Positions 1 to 6,375 are shown, numbered from the stretch's first letter. The stretch is DNA of 10,146 bases from Bryobacteraceae bacterium (GCA_025350445.1 JANXXV010000229.1:1-10146); one strand, 5' to 3'. Made by a program: numbers and translations. Notes: generated from the sequence alone by a model not told the origin.

Positions 1-360
1 TTCCACCGTGAGCAGGGTGGAGCTTCCGGCCAGCGTGAGCGGCGCCTTCACCGCAACGGTTACCGCGCTGCGAACAGAAACGTCCTGCTGCGAAGGATTG
101 AAACCCGCCGCTTCCACCTCCAGGTGGTATGAGTTCAGCGGGACGTTGGGGAACCGGAACGATCCGGTGACGTCCGTAGTTGCGGTTTTCTTATATCCGG
201 TGATTCTATTCTGTATGTCGACTTTGGCGCCGGCGACTACAGCGCCGGAAGGATCCGTGACCACGCCCTCTATCGTGCCCGCGTTCCCCAATGACTGGGC
301 GTGAAGCGCCGGAAGCAAGCAAAGGGCGCAAACCAAGGCTCGGACTACAGACAATCTCAT
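1..360 (-). CDS. Secreted/outer-membrane protein N-terminus with carboxypeptidase-regulatory-like domain (partial)
   Basis: Only the first 120 codons are present; the frame is open to the left edge, so the C-terminal part is missing. The ATG at 358-360 opens a signal peptide (MRLSVVRALVCALCLLPALHAQ), with likely cleavage after Ala-Gln near residue 22. Residues about 28-110 read as a carboxypeptidase-regulatory-like beta-sandwich: GTIEGVVTDPSGAVVAGAKV, then a Gly-Ser-Phe-Arg-Phe turn, then a YHLEVEAAGF strand. In Acidobacteria this module directly after a signal peptide is the usual opening of very large TonB-dependent-receptor-like barrels thought to import oligosaccharides or other large nutrients. 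That the missing part is such a barrel is inference; a smaller secreted Ig-like protein is possible. The gene lies 99 bp beyond the response regulator stop on the same strand, but a hairpin lies between them, so co-transcription is doubtful. No clear Shine-Dalgarno precedes the ATG. Confidence 0.8.
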   Translation of the reverse strand, partial: MRLSVVRALVCALCLLPALHAQSLGNAGTIEGVVTDPSGAVVAGAKVDIQNRITGYKKTATTDVTGSFRFPNVPLNSYHLEVEAAGFNPSQQDVSVRSAVTVAVKAPLTLAGSSTLLTVE

Positions 361-384
361 GCGCTAAGTATGGAGCGAATGCGT

Positions 385-427
385 CCGGCAGCTTAGGGAA
401 ATAGCACCAGCGGGCTGGTGTTGCCGG
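385..427 (-). terminator. Nested inverted repeat, possible terminator of the two-component operon
   Basis: An inner hairpin CACCAG (405-410) / CTGGTG (415-420) with a 4-base loop is enclosed by a second inverted repeat CCGGCA (385-390) / TGCCGG (422-427). It lies 33 bp past the response regulator stop. Read on the minus strand the inner hairpin is followed by CTATTTCCC, which is only a weak U-tract, so intrinsic termination is plausible but unproven. It also lies in the leader of the next minus-strand gene. Confidence 0.35.
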
Positions 428-459
428 CAGGCGGGGTGGATATCGCGGTGAGCGGGCGA

Positions 460-1242
460 CTACCAGCTCAATAATTGCCGCACGGAACCGGCCTGCCTCT
501 TGCTGACGATGAACTCCTGGTTGTTGTTCAACGTTAGCAGCCAGCGCTGGCTGCTAAGAGCGCTCATCTTGCGAACGTGGTTCACGTTCACTAGCGCGTT
601 CCGGTGGATTCGCTGGAAGCCGCTGTGTTGTAGTTTCTCCTGAATCGACTTGAGCGTCTGCGTAGCCAGATAGCGGCGCTTGGCGGTGACTATCCAGATC
701 AGGTCTCCTTCCGATTGGAACGCCAGCACTTCATCGGCGCTTAACAGAAAATATTCCTCGCCCGCACGGCCGATCACCTTTCGCGGCCGCGTCGACGCCT
801 GTTCTTCGGCGATGTCTTGCAGTTGCACCATGGTCTCGACAACCTGGCGCGGGCTGTGGTGCAGTTGTCTTGCGCGCTCCACGGTGCGCAGCAATCGAGT
901 TTGACTCACAGGTTTGAGCAGATAATCGAGCGCGCCGGCTTCGAATGCTTCGATCGCGTATTTGTCGTAGGCGGTCACAATTACGATCACCGGTAAATGC
1001 CCGCCTTTCAGTTCCCGCACCAGTTCGAAGCCGCCCATCACCGGCATTTGCAAATCGAGCAGCACCAAATCCGGCTCCAGTGCGTGGATTTGCTCAAGGG
1101 CCTGCCTGCCATTCGAGGCTTCGCCGACGATCTCCACGCCATTGATCAGCTCCAACTCCTCGCGCAGAATGCCGCGGGCAATCGGCTCATCATCGACGAT
1201 CAGCGTGCGGAGTCGCGGGGTAGCCGTCTTATCGATGAGCAT
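460..1242 (-). CDS. LytTR-family response regulator (LytR/AlgR type)
   Basis: A 260-residue two-domain regulator. The receiver spans about residues 12-125 and keeps all key residues: the acidic pair D17-D18, the phosphoacceptor D63 in LLDLQMP, T90 and K110 in LLKP. The C-terminal LytTR DNA-binding domain covers about 155-258, with the family signature FQRIHRNALVNVNHV. Regulators of this class bind spaced direct repeats in promoters and often control envelope, secretion or nutrient functions. The gene starts inside the 3' end of the kinase (14-bp overlap, ATG at 1240-1242), which is typical of translational coupling and makes the kinase its partner. The target genes cannot be read from the sequence; the adjacent TonB-receptor-like gene on the same strand is one candidate. 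No key residue is missing and the length is normal. Confidence 0.95.
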   Translation of the reverse strand: MLIDKTATPRLRTLIVDDEPIARGILREELELINGVEIVGEASNGRQALEQIHALEPDLVLLDLQMPVMGGFELVRELKGGHLPVIVIVTAYDKYAIEAFEAGALDYLLKPVSQTRLLRTVERARQLHHSPRQVVETMVQLQDIAEEQASTRPRKVIGRAGEEYFLLSADEVLAFQSEGDLIWIVTAKRRYLATQTLKSIQEKLQHSGFQRIHRNALVNVNHVRKMSALSSQRWLLTLNNNQEFIVSKRQAGSVRQLLSW

Positions 1243-3067
1243 GGCCGTTTCGCACCGGTTGCATGGCAGGGATCAGGAACCCGACTTTTGTCCCCTGCGA
1301 TCCCGATTCAATTTCCAATTGCACTTCCTCCGCGTAACACAGCTTCAGGCGCTGGCGCACATTATCGAGACCCACGCCCGCGCCCGGCGGGCGGGCATCC
1401 GGCGTAACCCGCGCAAATCCTTCGCCGCTATCTTCTATCAGGATTTGCACGCGGCCGTCCGGCCGCACTTTGGCACTCAAGCGGAGGCGGCCGGGTTCGG
1501 AATGTGGCGCCACGCCGTGCTTGACTGCGTTCTCCACCAGCGGCTGGATCGAGAGAATCGGAATCTGGGTGGAGAGCGCGGCGTCGTCAATGTCGATTTC
1601 GGTCTTGAGCCGGTCTCCCAGCCGCAGGGCCTCAATCTCCAGGTAGGCGTTGATGATTTTCAACTCTTCCGATAGCGCGATGAAGGTGCGGTCATTCTGC
1701 AGGAAGTAGCGGAAGATCTCCGCCAGATTCAGCACAGTCTGGCGTGCGCCGGAGGATTGCCGGGGGATGGCTCCGTAGAGCGCATTCAGAGAGTTGAACA
1801 GGAAGTGGGGGTTGATCTGCGCCTGCAGCGCACGAAGTTCGGCCTGCGAAACCAAATGTTGCATCTGCGCGCTGCGCAGCCGTTCCACCTCTCCCACGAT
1901 CACGGCCGCAATGCGCGCCAGACTCTGCAGGTCTTCGCTCAAATAGCGGCGGCCCCCGGCCCGCCTGCCCAAAGTGATCTGGTGCAGGTCTCCCTTGGAA
2001 AAGCGCAGCGGGACGATCGCCTCACTCCACTGGCCCGGCGATGGCAGTGGATGCAGCGCGTTTACACCAAACACGCCGGTCCCGGTGAACCCGGCCACCA
2101 GCGCGGCGCAGTTCTGAAGGAACTCGCGCTCACTGTGCGCGGCGCCGGCCTGCGCGCGGATCGCCAGCAAAGTGTTGTCCAGGTTCGCACGCCCAAACAC
2201 TACGCGCGTGATCCATTGCTGCGCGCCGGCGCGGAGGTGCGAGAACACGATCAACAGCAGACAGATACCGACGAAAAGAATCCCCTGCAGATACGCATTG
2301 CCCGACGATTTTTCCAGCAGGTTGTAGTGCTCATTGATGGCAACGACGCCCAGCGCGAGCCCAGCCGCCATCAGTGCATTGGCTAGGAAGCGGACATAGG
2401 TATCCAGCAGAAGAAATCGATAGTCCTGCAACAGCACGAACAAGGCCAGCGGGATGCCGGCATGGTGAAACGCGAGTTCGCCGGACCATCGCTGATGCGC
2501 ATGAGACGATCCGAAATGCACGAACGACATTGCGAACAGGAACAGGCACATGGTTCCGAAAATGCGCGAGCCCGCGCGGTTCCGGCTCTCCCCGCCGCTG
2601 GCGCCGACCGCCAGGAGGGACGCCACGGTCAGCAATCCGAATCCGATGGTGATGGAAAGCAGCGCTGGGTTGTGGAACTTGGACGCAGGAAACAACAGCT
2701 CGGCAAAATGAGCGGCGACGGCGTTGGCGCTGAGCACATATCCAGCAATCCACACCGGCCGGAACCGGCCGTCAAGCGAGATGTGAAGGAGCACGGCGGG
2801 CAGCAGGCTGAGGACTGAGAAACTGAATGCAACGATCAGTTCCGTATCGGGAACAGGCATCGCCGCGGAGGCAAGCACTATCAGCGATCCCAGATTCCAG
2901 AGCAGCGCCAATGCGGCTGCCGCCGCCGGGAGCCAGCTTCCGCGGAGGCGGGCATTCCGCCAGTCGCGCAGAAAGAGAAACAGGAAAATTCCAAAGACCA
3001 GCACACCCGCGGAATGCCCCAGCGTGTTCACCAGTAGCGGTTCGTGAATGTCAAAGGTATCCGGCAC
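1229..3067 (-). CDS. Multi-spanning membrane sensor histidine kinase, LytS/YehU type (HisKA_7TM-like N-terminus, GAF-like linker, His_kinase, HATPase_c)
   Basis: A 612-residue kinase. The N-terminal 280 residues hold about eight or nine hydrophobic segments (for example 17-34, 47-67, 78-97, 104-126, 136-156, 170-184, 201-220, 226-245, 258-278), a membrane-embedded sensor of unknown ligand. Residues about 295-395 look like a degenerate GAF domain. The His_kinase domain of the LytS class follows: QINPHFLFNSLNAL with phosphoacceptor H421. The ATPase domain shows the N-box QPLVENAVKHG (N513), DSGEG at 546-550 and GVGLDNV at 564-570. The start is GTG at 3065-3067; a stop lies three codons upstream in frame, and a purine-rich GAGAG stretch lies just ahead of the GTG. 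An ATG ten bases upstream is out of frame. It is transcribed away from the small secreted protein at 3148 and overlaps the response regulator by 14 bp. Family assignment is firm; the stimulus is unknown. Confidence 0.93.
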   Translation of the reverse strand: MPDTFDIHEPLLVNTLGHSAGVLVFGIFLFLFLRDWRNARLRGSWLPAAAAALALLWNLGSLIVLASAAMPVPDTELIVAFSFSVLSLLPAVLLHISLDGRFRPVWIAGYVLSANAVAAHFAELLFPASKFHNPALLSITIGFGLLTVASLLAVGASGGESRNRAGSRIFGTMCLFLFAMSFVHFGSSHAHQRWSGELAFHHAGIPLALFVLLQDYRFLLLDTYVRFLANALMAAGLALGVVAINEHYNLLEKSSGNAYLQGILFVGICLLLIVFSHLRAGAQQWITRVVFGRANLDNTLLAIRAQAGAAHSEREFLQNCAALVAGFTGTGVFGVNALHPLPSPGQWSEAIVPLRFSKGDLHQITLGRRAGGRRYLSEDLQSLARIAAVIVGEVERLRSAQMQHLVSQAELRALQAQINPHFLFNSLNALYGAIPRQSSGARQTVLNLAEIFRYFLQNDRTFIALSEELKIINAYLEIEALRLGDRLKTEIDIDDAALSTQIPILSIQPLVENAVKHGVAPHSEPGRLRLSAKVRPDGRVQILIEDSGEGFARVTPDARPPGAGVGLDNVRQRLKLCYAEEVQLEIESGSQGTKVGFLIPAMQPVRNGHAHR

Positions 3068-3116
3068 AGGCTCTCATGCTCAGGGTTGCACGTTTCGCGG
3101 TGGAATGCATGGCCGA

Positions 3117-3122
3117 TATAGA
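3117..3122 (+). promoter_or_regulatory. Weak candidate -10 element for the 3148 gene
   Basis: TATAGA lies 26 bp upstream of the ATG, with a poor TTTCGC -35-like hexamer 18 bp further upstream (3093-3098). The position suits a short leader carrying the AGGAG at 3138-3142. The 80-bp divergent region must also carry the kinase promoter, but nothing convincing is visible for that direction. Confidence 0.22.
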
Positions 3123-3147
3123 ATGAAGGAGCACAACAGGAGCCACC

Positions 3148-3468
3148 ATGAGAAAGACGATTCAGACGATGCTGCTTTCAGGCACTCTCGCAATGGGTGT
3201 GGCGTACGCCGCCGAGATGACCGGTTGGATCAGCGATTCCAATTGCGGCGCCGGCAATGCCAGTTCCGAAGCAAGTTCGCGGAGTTGCGCCGAGCGCTGC
3301 ATCAAGGGCGGAGCAGCGCCGGTATTCGTGACCGAAGGCGACAAAAAGGTTTACAAGATCGCGGATAGCGGAAAGGCTGTACAGCATCTGAAAGGTAAAG
3401 TAAAGGTGACCGGAACGTTGAAAGGCGACACGCTTACCATCACCGATATCAAAGACGCCGGCATCTAG
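3148..3468 (+). CDS. Small secreted protein with three cysteines, acidobacterial type, function unknown
   Basis: A 106-residue protein with a strong AGGAG (3138-3142) five bases before the ATG. Residues 1-21 form a signal peptide (MRKTIQTMLLSGTLAMGVAYA, then AEM). The mature part starts GWISDSNCG and has Cys33, Cys47 and Cys51 (CAERC), then PVFVTEGDKKVYKI and a C-terminal GKVKVTGTLKGDTLTITDI that reads like strands of an OB-type or small beta-barrel fold. Small exported proteins with this Trp-Ile-Ser-Asp-x-x-Cys-Gly opening and valine-rich end are common in Acidobacteria, and I recognise the pattern but not a function. The odd cysteine count leaves one thiol free for metal binding or mixed disulfides; this is inference. 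It is divergent from the sensor kinase with an 80-bp shared promoter region and lies upstream of the metal-uptake block. A hairpin at 3502-3536 follows. Confidence 0.85.
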   Translation: MRKTIQTMLLSGTLAMGVAYAAEMTGWISDSNCGAGNASSEASSRSCAERCIKGGAAPVFVTEGDKKVYKIADSGKAVQHLKGKVKVTGTLKGDTLTITDIKDAGI

Positions 3469-3501
3469 CAGCGTCCAAGAGATGGCTGGATTGGCCGGGT
3501 T

Positions 3502-3536
3502 ATCCGAGTTTATCGTTCACGCCGATGAACGCGGAT
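3502..3536. repeat. Imperfect hairpin resembling a dispersed intergenic element
   Basis: ATCCG (3502-3506) pairs with CGGAT (3532-3536), and inside it CGTTCA (3514-3519) pairs with TGAACG (3526-3531) around a 6-base loop, with a 7-base bulge on one side. Read on the minus strand it resembles the 'ATCCGCGTTCATCGGCG' type of intergenic sequence that, from memory, recurs in several soil-bacterial genomes. It lies 33 bp past the stop of the small secreted gene. The following ATTTC is too short for a good terminator. Only one copy is in the window, so repeat status is inference. Confidence 0.3.
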
Positions 3537-3614
3537 TTCAGCTCGGCTTATGCGCTTTGCCGGCGGAAGCTGCCCATTTCCAATAAGTTGCAATTTTGAA
3601 AACGACTTAGGTGC

Positions 3615-3646
3615 GTGACGGTATGCTTATACCCTCCGTGTATACT
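3615..3646 (+). promoter_or_regulatory. Candidate promoter with overlapping TATAC dyads upstream of the metal-uptake block
   Basis: TATACT at 3641-3646 is a good -10 match and would place the transcript start about 22 bases before the ATG at 3675. The best -35 (GTGACG, 3615-3620) leaves a 20-bp spacer, longer than normal. The spacer is filled with inverted repeats: GGTAT (3620-3624) / ATACC (3629-3633), and TATAC (3628-3632) / GTATA (3640-3644). A long spacer with a dyad is the layout of MerR-family metal-responsive promoters, but a Fur/Zur-type site is equally possible. The rest of the gap from 3469 holds the hairpin described above and nothing else that I can support. Confidence 0.35.
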
Positions 3647-3674
3647 AAGGGCAGTGGTCCACGCGTTCCGCAAG

Positions 3675-3971
3675 ATGAGAGTTCTCTTAATACTGCTCTT
3701 TCTGAGCGCGCTGATCTGCGCGCAGTCGGCATCGTTCGCTTCGGAACATTCGCACCAGCATTCACATTCGGACCGGCACTCGTCGCAACATTGTTGCGGA
3801 TTGTGTCACGTAACACCACTGCCGTTGCTGCAACAAGTGACCTCAGCCGGATTTGCGCGGATCGTCACGCTGGCGTGGCTGTCCTTGTCCCGCGAATTCG
3901 AAACGCCCCACGAACCGCTGCTCACCTCCGGTTCGTCGCGCGCGCCTCCCTCCTCTTTTTTCTGCATTTGA
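3675..3971 (+). CDS. Small secreted His-rich, Cys-containing protein (putative metal-binding)
   Basis: A 98-residue protein. The ATG at 3675 is chosen because it opens a clean signal peptide (MRVLLILLFLSALICAQSAS, cleavage near 20-23); upstream in-frame codons would put about 20 unhydrophobic residues ahead of it and start before the likely -10. The mature part begins with a histidine cluster, EHSHQHSHSDRHSSQHCCGLCH (residues 24-45), holding seven His and three Cys including CGLC. The C-terminal end reads SGSSRAPPSSFF, an Arg-Ala-Pro-Pro ending also seen in small metal-associated DUF2946-like proteins; membership is not asserted. The His/Cys patch suggests binding of zinc or copper outside the cytoplasm. 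It is followed after 72 bp by the outer-membrane barrel and the metal ABC genes on the same strand, which supports a periplasmic metal-handling role. The Shine-Dalgarno is weak. The function is inferred. Confidence 0.7.
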   Translation: MRVLLILLFLSALICAQSASFASEHSHQHSHSDRHSSQHCCGLCHVTPLPLLQQVTSAGFARIVTLAWLSLSREFETPHEPLLTSGSSRAPPSSFFCI

Positions 3972-4015
3972 TTTGCAGGCTGGTCCCGGATTTGGACCCG
4001 GCCAGGCGTTATTGC

Positions 4016-4031
4016 ATTCTTTGTAAAGAAT
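4016..4031. promoter_or_regulatory. Perfect 7-2-7 palindrome, candidate metal-regulator operator
   Basis: ATTCTTT (4016-4022), GT, AAAGAAT (4025-4031) is a perfect inverted repeat, AT-rich in GC-rich surroundings. It ends one base before the AGGAGAG (4033-4039) that serves the barrel gene. Its size and symmetry are those of a Fur/Zur-family or ArsR-family dimer site, but it does not match a consensus I can name. A binding role is inference; as RNA it could also form a small hairpin that hides the ribosome-binding site. Confidence 0.4.
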
Positions 4032-4043
4032 CAGGAGAGAACC

Positions 4044-5366
4044 GTGAGAATACTGTGTAGGCTCATGCTCGCGCCCGTGGCGGCATTCCTGTGGGCCACC
4101 GCGCTGCCGGCCCAGGACGTCACCGAACTTTTGAATCGTATGAAGGCGATGGAAGACCGAATCCACGCGCTCGAAGCCGAGGTCCAGACGCTGAAGGGGC
4201 AGCAGCCTGCCGCCGTCGCGCCGCAGCCGCAACCCGCCGCGCAGGCCGCGCCGGTGGAAGCTCCCATACTTGGCGGGGCGGCTGGCGCGGCGGCTAAGGT
4301 GCTCAACCCCGATATAAGCGTGATCGGCGACTTCGTTGGCGCCGCCGGCAAACACGGAGGACGCGCCACGCCGTCGCTTGAAATGCACGAAAGCGAGGTC
4401 GGCTTCCAGGAAGTGATCGACCCTTACGCGCGCGCCGATTTCTTCCTCTCCTTCGGCGAAAAGGGCGTCAACCTGGAAGAAGGATACATCACGTTCACTT
4501 CGCTGCCCGCCGGCCTGCAACTGAAAGTCGGCAAGATGCGGGCTGCTTTTGGCAAGGTCAACACTACTCACAATCACGTGCTGCCCTGGATCGACCGGCC
4601 GCTGGTCAGCCAAAATCTAGTGGGCGGCGAGGATGGCATAGACGACGCCGGCCTTTCCCTCAGCCGCATTCTTCCCGCGCCTAAGGGCTTCTTCCTCGAA
4701 GGGATCGCGCAAGTCTTCCGCGGCGATAGCGACGGCGTTTTTGCCGCCCCACGGCGCCGGAACGTGTCTGCGGTTGGCCACCTGCATGGTTACCGCGATC
4801 TGTCGGAATCCACCAATCTCGATTTCGGCGCTTCGTACGCTCGCGGACACAGCCCCTTCGGCGATGGCGCCAATCAGCTTTATGGCGCGGACGCCACGCT
4901 TCGCTGGAAGCCGCTCCGCCGTGCGATCTATCACTCCTTTGTCGCGCGGAGTGAGTTTATCTGGGCCCGCACCAGCGTTGACCCTGCCTACCTGCCCGCC
5001 AAGCCCTTCGGCTTCTACGTTTCCGGCGATTACCAACTGAACCGCCGCTGGATCCTCGGAGGCCGCTTCGATCGCTCTCAGCGCGGGCTATGCCTGCCGA
5101 CTAACCCGGCGGCGACGTCCCCTTGCCCGGACCCCTCTATAACGCCGGTCCAGAGATTCGGTCCGGTTTTCAGCACGTTTTCCCCTCGGAACTATCCGCT
5201 GCTGCAGGACACCGGCGGCTCGGCCCAACTGACGTACCTGATCAGCGAGTTCAGCCAAATCCGCACACAACTCCGCCATGCCAAATATGGCGAAGGCCGC
5301 ACCGCCAACGAATTACTTTTCCAATTCCAGTTCTCCATGGGCGCCCACGGAGCGCACCCTTTCTAA
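4044..5366 (+). CDS. Outer-membrane beta-barrel (porin-like) of a metal-uptake locus, with periplasmic coiled coil
   Basis: A 440-residue protein that starts with GTG (4044-4046), set by AGGAGAG at 4033-4039. Residues 1-23 are a signal peptide ending LPAQ. Residues about 25-52 form a heptad-like coiled coil (ELLNRMKAMEDRIHALEAEV), followed by an Ala/Pro/Gln-rich linker (54-75), a layout seen in trimeric porins tethered in the periplasm. From about residue 88 (NPDISVIGDFVG) the protein is strand-rich, with conserved-looking DPYARADFFLSF, EEGYITF, LPAGLQLKVGKMRAAFGKVN and the His-bearing THNHVLPWIDRPL. It ends in Phe440, the usual outer-membrane-assembly signal, after two His (HGAHPF). I recognise these motifs from barrels found beside zinc/manganese ABC genes. 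The likely job is passage of metal or metal complex across the outer membrane to the binding protein 91 bp downstream; substrate is inferred from context. TonB dependence is not suggested, as no plug domain is seen. Confidence 0.8.
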   Translation: MRILCRLMLAPVAAFLWATALPAQDVTELLNRMKAMEDRIHALEAEVQTLKGQQPAAVAPQPQPAAQAAPVEAPILGGAAGAAAKVLNPDISVIGDFVGAAGKHGGRATPSLEMHESEVGFQEVIDPYARADFFLSFGEKGVNLEEGYITFTSLPAGLQLKVGKMRAAFGKVNTTHNHVLPWIDRPLVSQNLVGGEDGIDDAGLSLSRILPAPKGFFLEGIAQVFRGDSDGVFAAPRRRNVSAVGHLHGYRDLSESTNLDFGASYARGHSPFGDGANQLYGADATLRWKPLRRAIYHSFVARSEFIWARTSVDPAYLPAKPFGFYVSGDYQLNRRWILGGRFDRSQRGLCLPTNPAATSPCPDPSITPVQRFGPVFSTFSPRNYPLLQDTGGSAQLTYLISEFSQIRTQLRHAKYGEGRTANELLFQFQFSMGAHGAHPF

Positions 5367-5421
5367 CATGAAGAACCCTTTAGTAACCCAAACGGCATCA
5401 ATCATCGTCGAAGTTGGTAGG

Positions 5422-5431
5422 GTGGCGCCAC
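5422..5431. repeat. GC palindrome between the barrel and binding-protein genes
   Basis: GTGGCGCCAC is a perfect 10-bp palindrome in the 91-bp gap (5367-5457) between two genes of the metal block. It could form a short hairpin in the mRNA that protects or attenuates one part of the transcript. No T-tract follows. The GGAAAG at 5441-5446 lies 11 bases before the next ATG and is the only ribosome-binding-site candidate there. Confidence 0.25.
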
Positions 5432-5457
5432 GCCCCGCCCGGAAAGCTCGTATAAAT

Positions 5458-6375
5458 ATGTCCAAAAACTACTCTGCCCTAGCCGCGCTCCTGCTCGCCG
5501 TTATCCCCGCGCAGGCCGCCTCGAAGATCAACGTGATGACCGCCACTCAGGACCTCGCCTCCATCGCACGCGAAGTGGGAGGCGATCTCATAACCGCCGA
5601 ATCCATCGCCAAGGGCTACCAGGACCCGCACTTCGTCGAATCCAAGCCCAGCTTTCTGCTGAAGCTGCAGAAAGCCGACCTGCTGGTAGTGGTGGGCCTG
5701 CAACTGGAAATCGGCTGGCTGCCTCCGCTGATCACGCAGAGCCGCAATCCCAAAATCCAAGTTTCACAATCCGGCTACATGGATATGTCGCAGTTTTGCC
5801 AGATTCTGGAAATCCCGCAGGTCCAGGTGACCCGCGCGATGGGCGACGTGCACCCGATGGGCAATCCACACTACTGGCTCAACCCCGATAACGGCCGCCG
5901 GATAGCCAAAGCGCTTGCCGATCGATTCAGTTCCATGCAACCGGCCAACGCCGCGCAGTTCGCCCAGCGCTTCGCCGAATTCGATAAACACCTCACCGAG
6001 GCCGAGAAAGGGTGGGACGCTAAGTTCGCCCCCTACAAGGGCCGGAAGGTTATCACTTATCACCGTTCGTGGCCCAACTTCTGCGAACGCTTCGGTCTCA
6101 ACGTAGTGGATTACATAGAGCCCAAACCCGGCATTCCGCCCACGCCCGCCCACTCGCTCGACCTGATCAACATCATGAAGCGGGAAGGCATTAAGCTGAT
6201 TCTCGTCGAGCCCTACTTCGACCTTCGCACGCCGAACTCGATTGCCGCCAAGGTTGACGGCCAGGTGCTGGTCCTGATGCCGTCCGTGGGCGGAACCAAG
6301 GAAGTCACCAACTACTTCCAACTCTTCGATTACGACATCAATATGCTGATCAACGCGTTGTCTAAGACCAAATAG
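5458..6375 (+). CDS. znuA: Metal ABC transporter substrate-binding protein, cluster A-1, zinc type (ZnuA-like)
   Basis: The open frame begins further upstream, but the ATG at 5458 is the right start because it opens a signal peptide (MSKNYSALAALLLAVIPAQA). This gives a 305-residue protein, normal for the family. After cleavage comes SKINVMTATQDLASIAREVGG, the standard first lobe. Metal-ligand motifs are QDPHFVE (H58), NPHYWLNP (H138) and TYHRSW (H202); three histidines favour zinc over manganese. At the place where relatives have the fourth-ligand Asp (IFTDSI in PsaA), this protein reads LMPSVGG (273-279), so E251 or D255 in VEPYFD, a water, or only three ligands may complete the site (hand alignment). 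The long His-rich loop of classical ZnuA is absent; only a short GDVHPMG precedes the second His. It sits 9 bp ahead of the permease gene. Family is firm; zinc is likely, not proven. Confidence 0.88.
   Translation: MSKNYSALAALLLAVIPAQAASKINVMTATQDLASIAREVGGDLITAESIAKGYQDPHFVESKPSFLLKLQKADLLVVVGLQLEIGWLPPLITQSRNPKIQVSQSGYMDMSQFCQILEIPQVQVTRAMGDVHPMGNPHYWLNPDNGRRIAKALADRFSSMQPANAAQFAQRFAEFDKHLTEAEKGWDAKFAPYKGRKVITYHRSWPNFCERFGLNVVDYIEPKPGIPPTPAHSLDLINIMKREGIKLILVEPYFDLRTPNSIAAKVDGQVLVLMPSVGGTKEVTNYFQLFDYDINMLINALSKTK

Noticed and set aside
1757..2386. 209-codon plus-strand frame inside the kinase gene
   Set aside because: Antisense to the conserved kinase; Gln/Arg-rich with no domain.
3982..3998. 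GGTCC/GGACC inverted repeat as terminator of the His-rich gene
   Set aside because: Only 5 bp of stem, a 7-base loop and no T-tract; more likely chance in GC-rich sequence.
3611..4060. 149-codon plus-strand frame overlapping the His-rich gene in another frame
   Set aside because: It has no signal peptide or family motif, whereas the overlapping frame from 3675 has a clean signal peptide and His/Cys cluster.
3843..4613. 256-codon minus-strand open frame across the start of the barrel gene
   Set aside because: It is antisense to a gene with signal peptide, ribosome-binding site and family motifs; its product is Arg/Gly/His-rich with no domain pattern, as expected from GC-rich antisense frames.
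5278..5457. Earlier starts for the binding protein (ATG at 5278 or 5368)
   Set aside because: They would bury the signal peptide behind 30-60 unrelated residues, and the first overlaps the barrel gene; the ATG at 5458 gives a normal exported protein.
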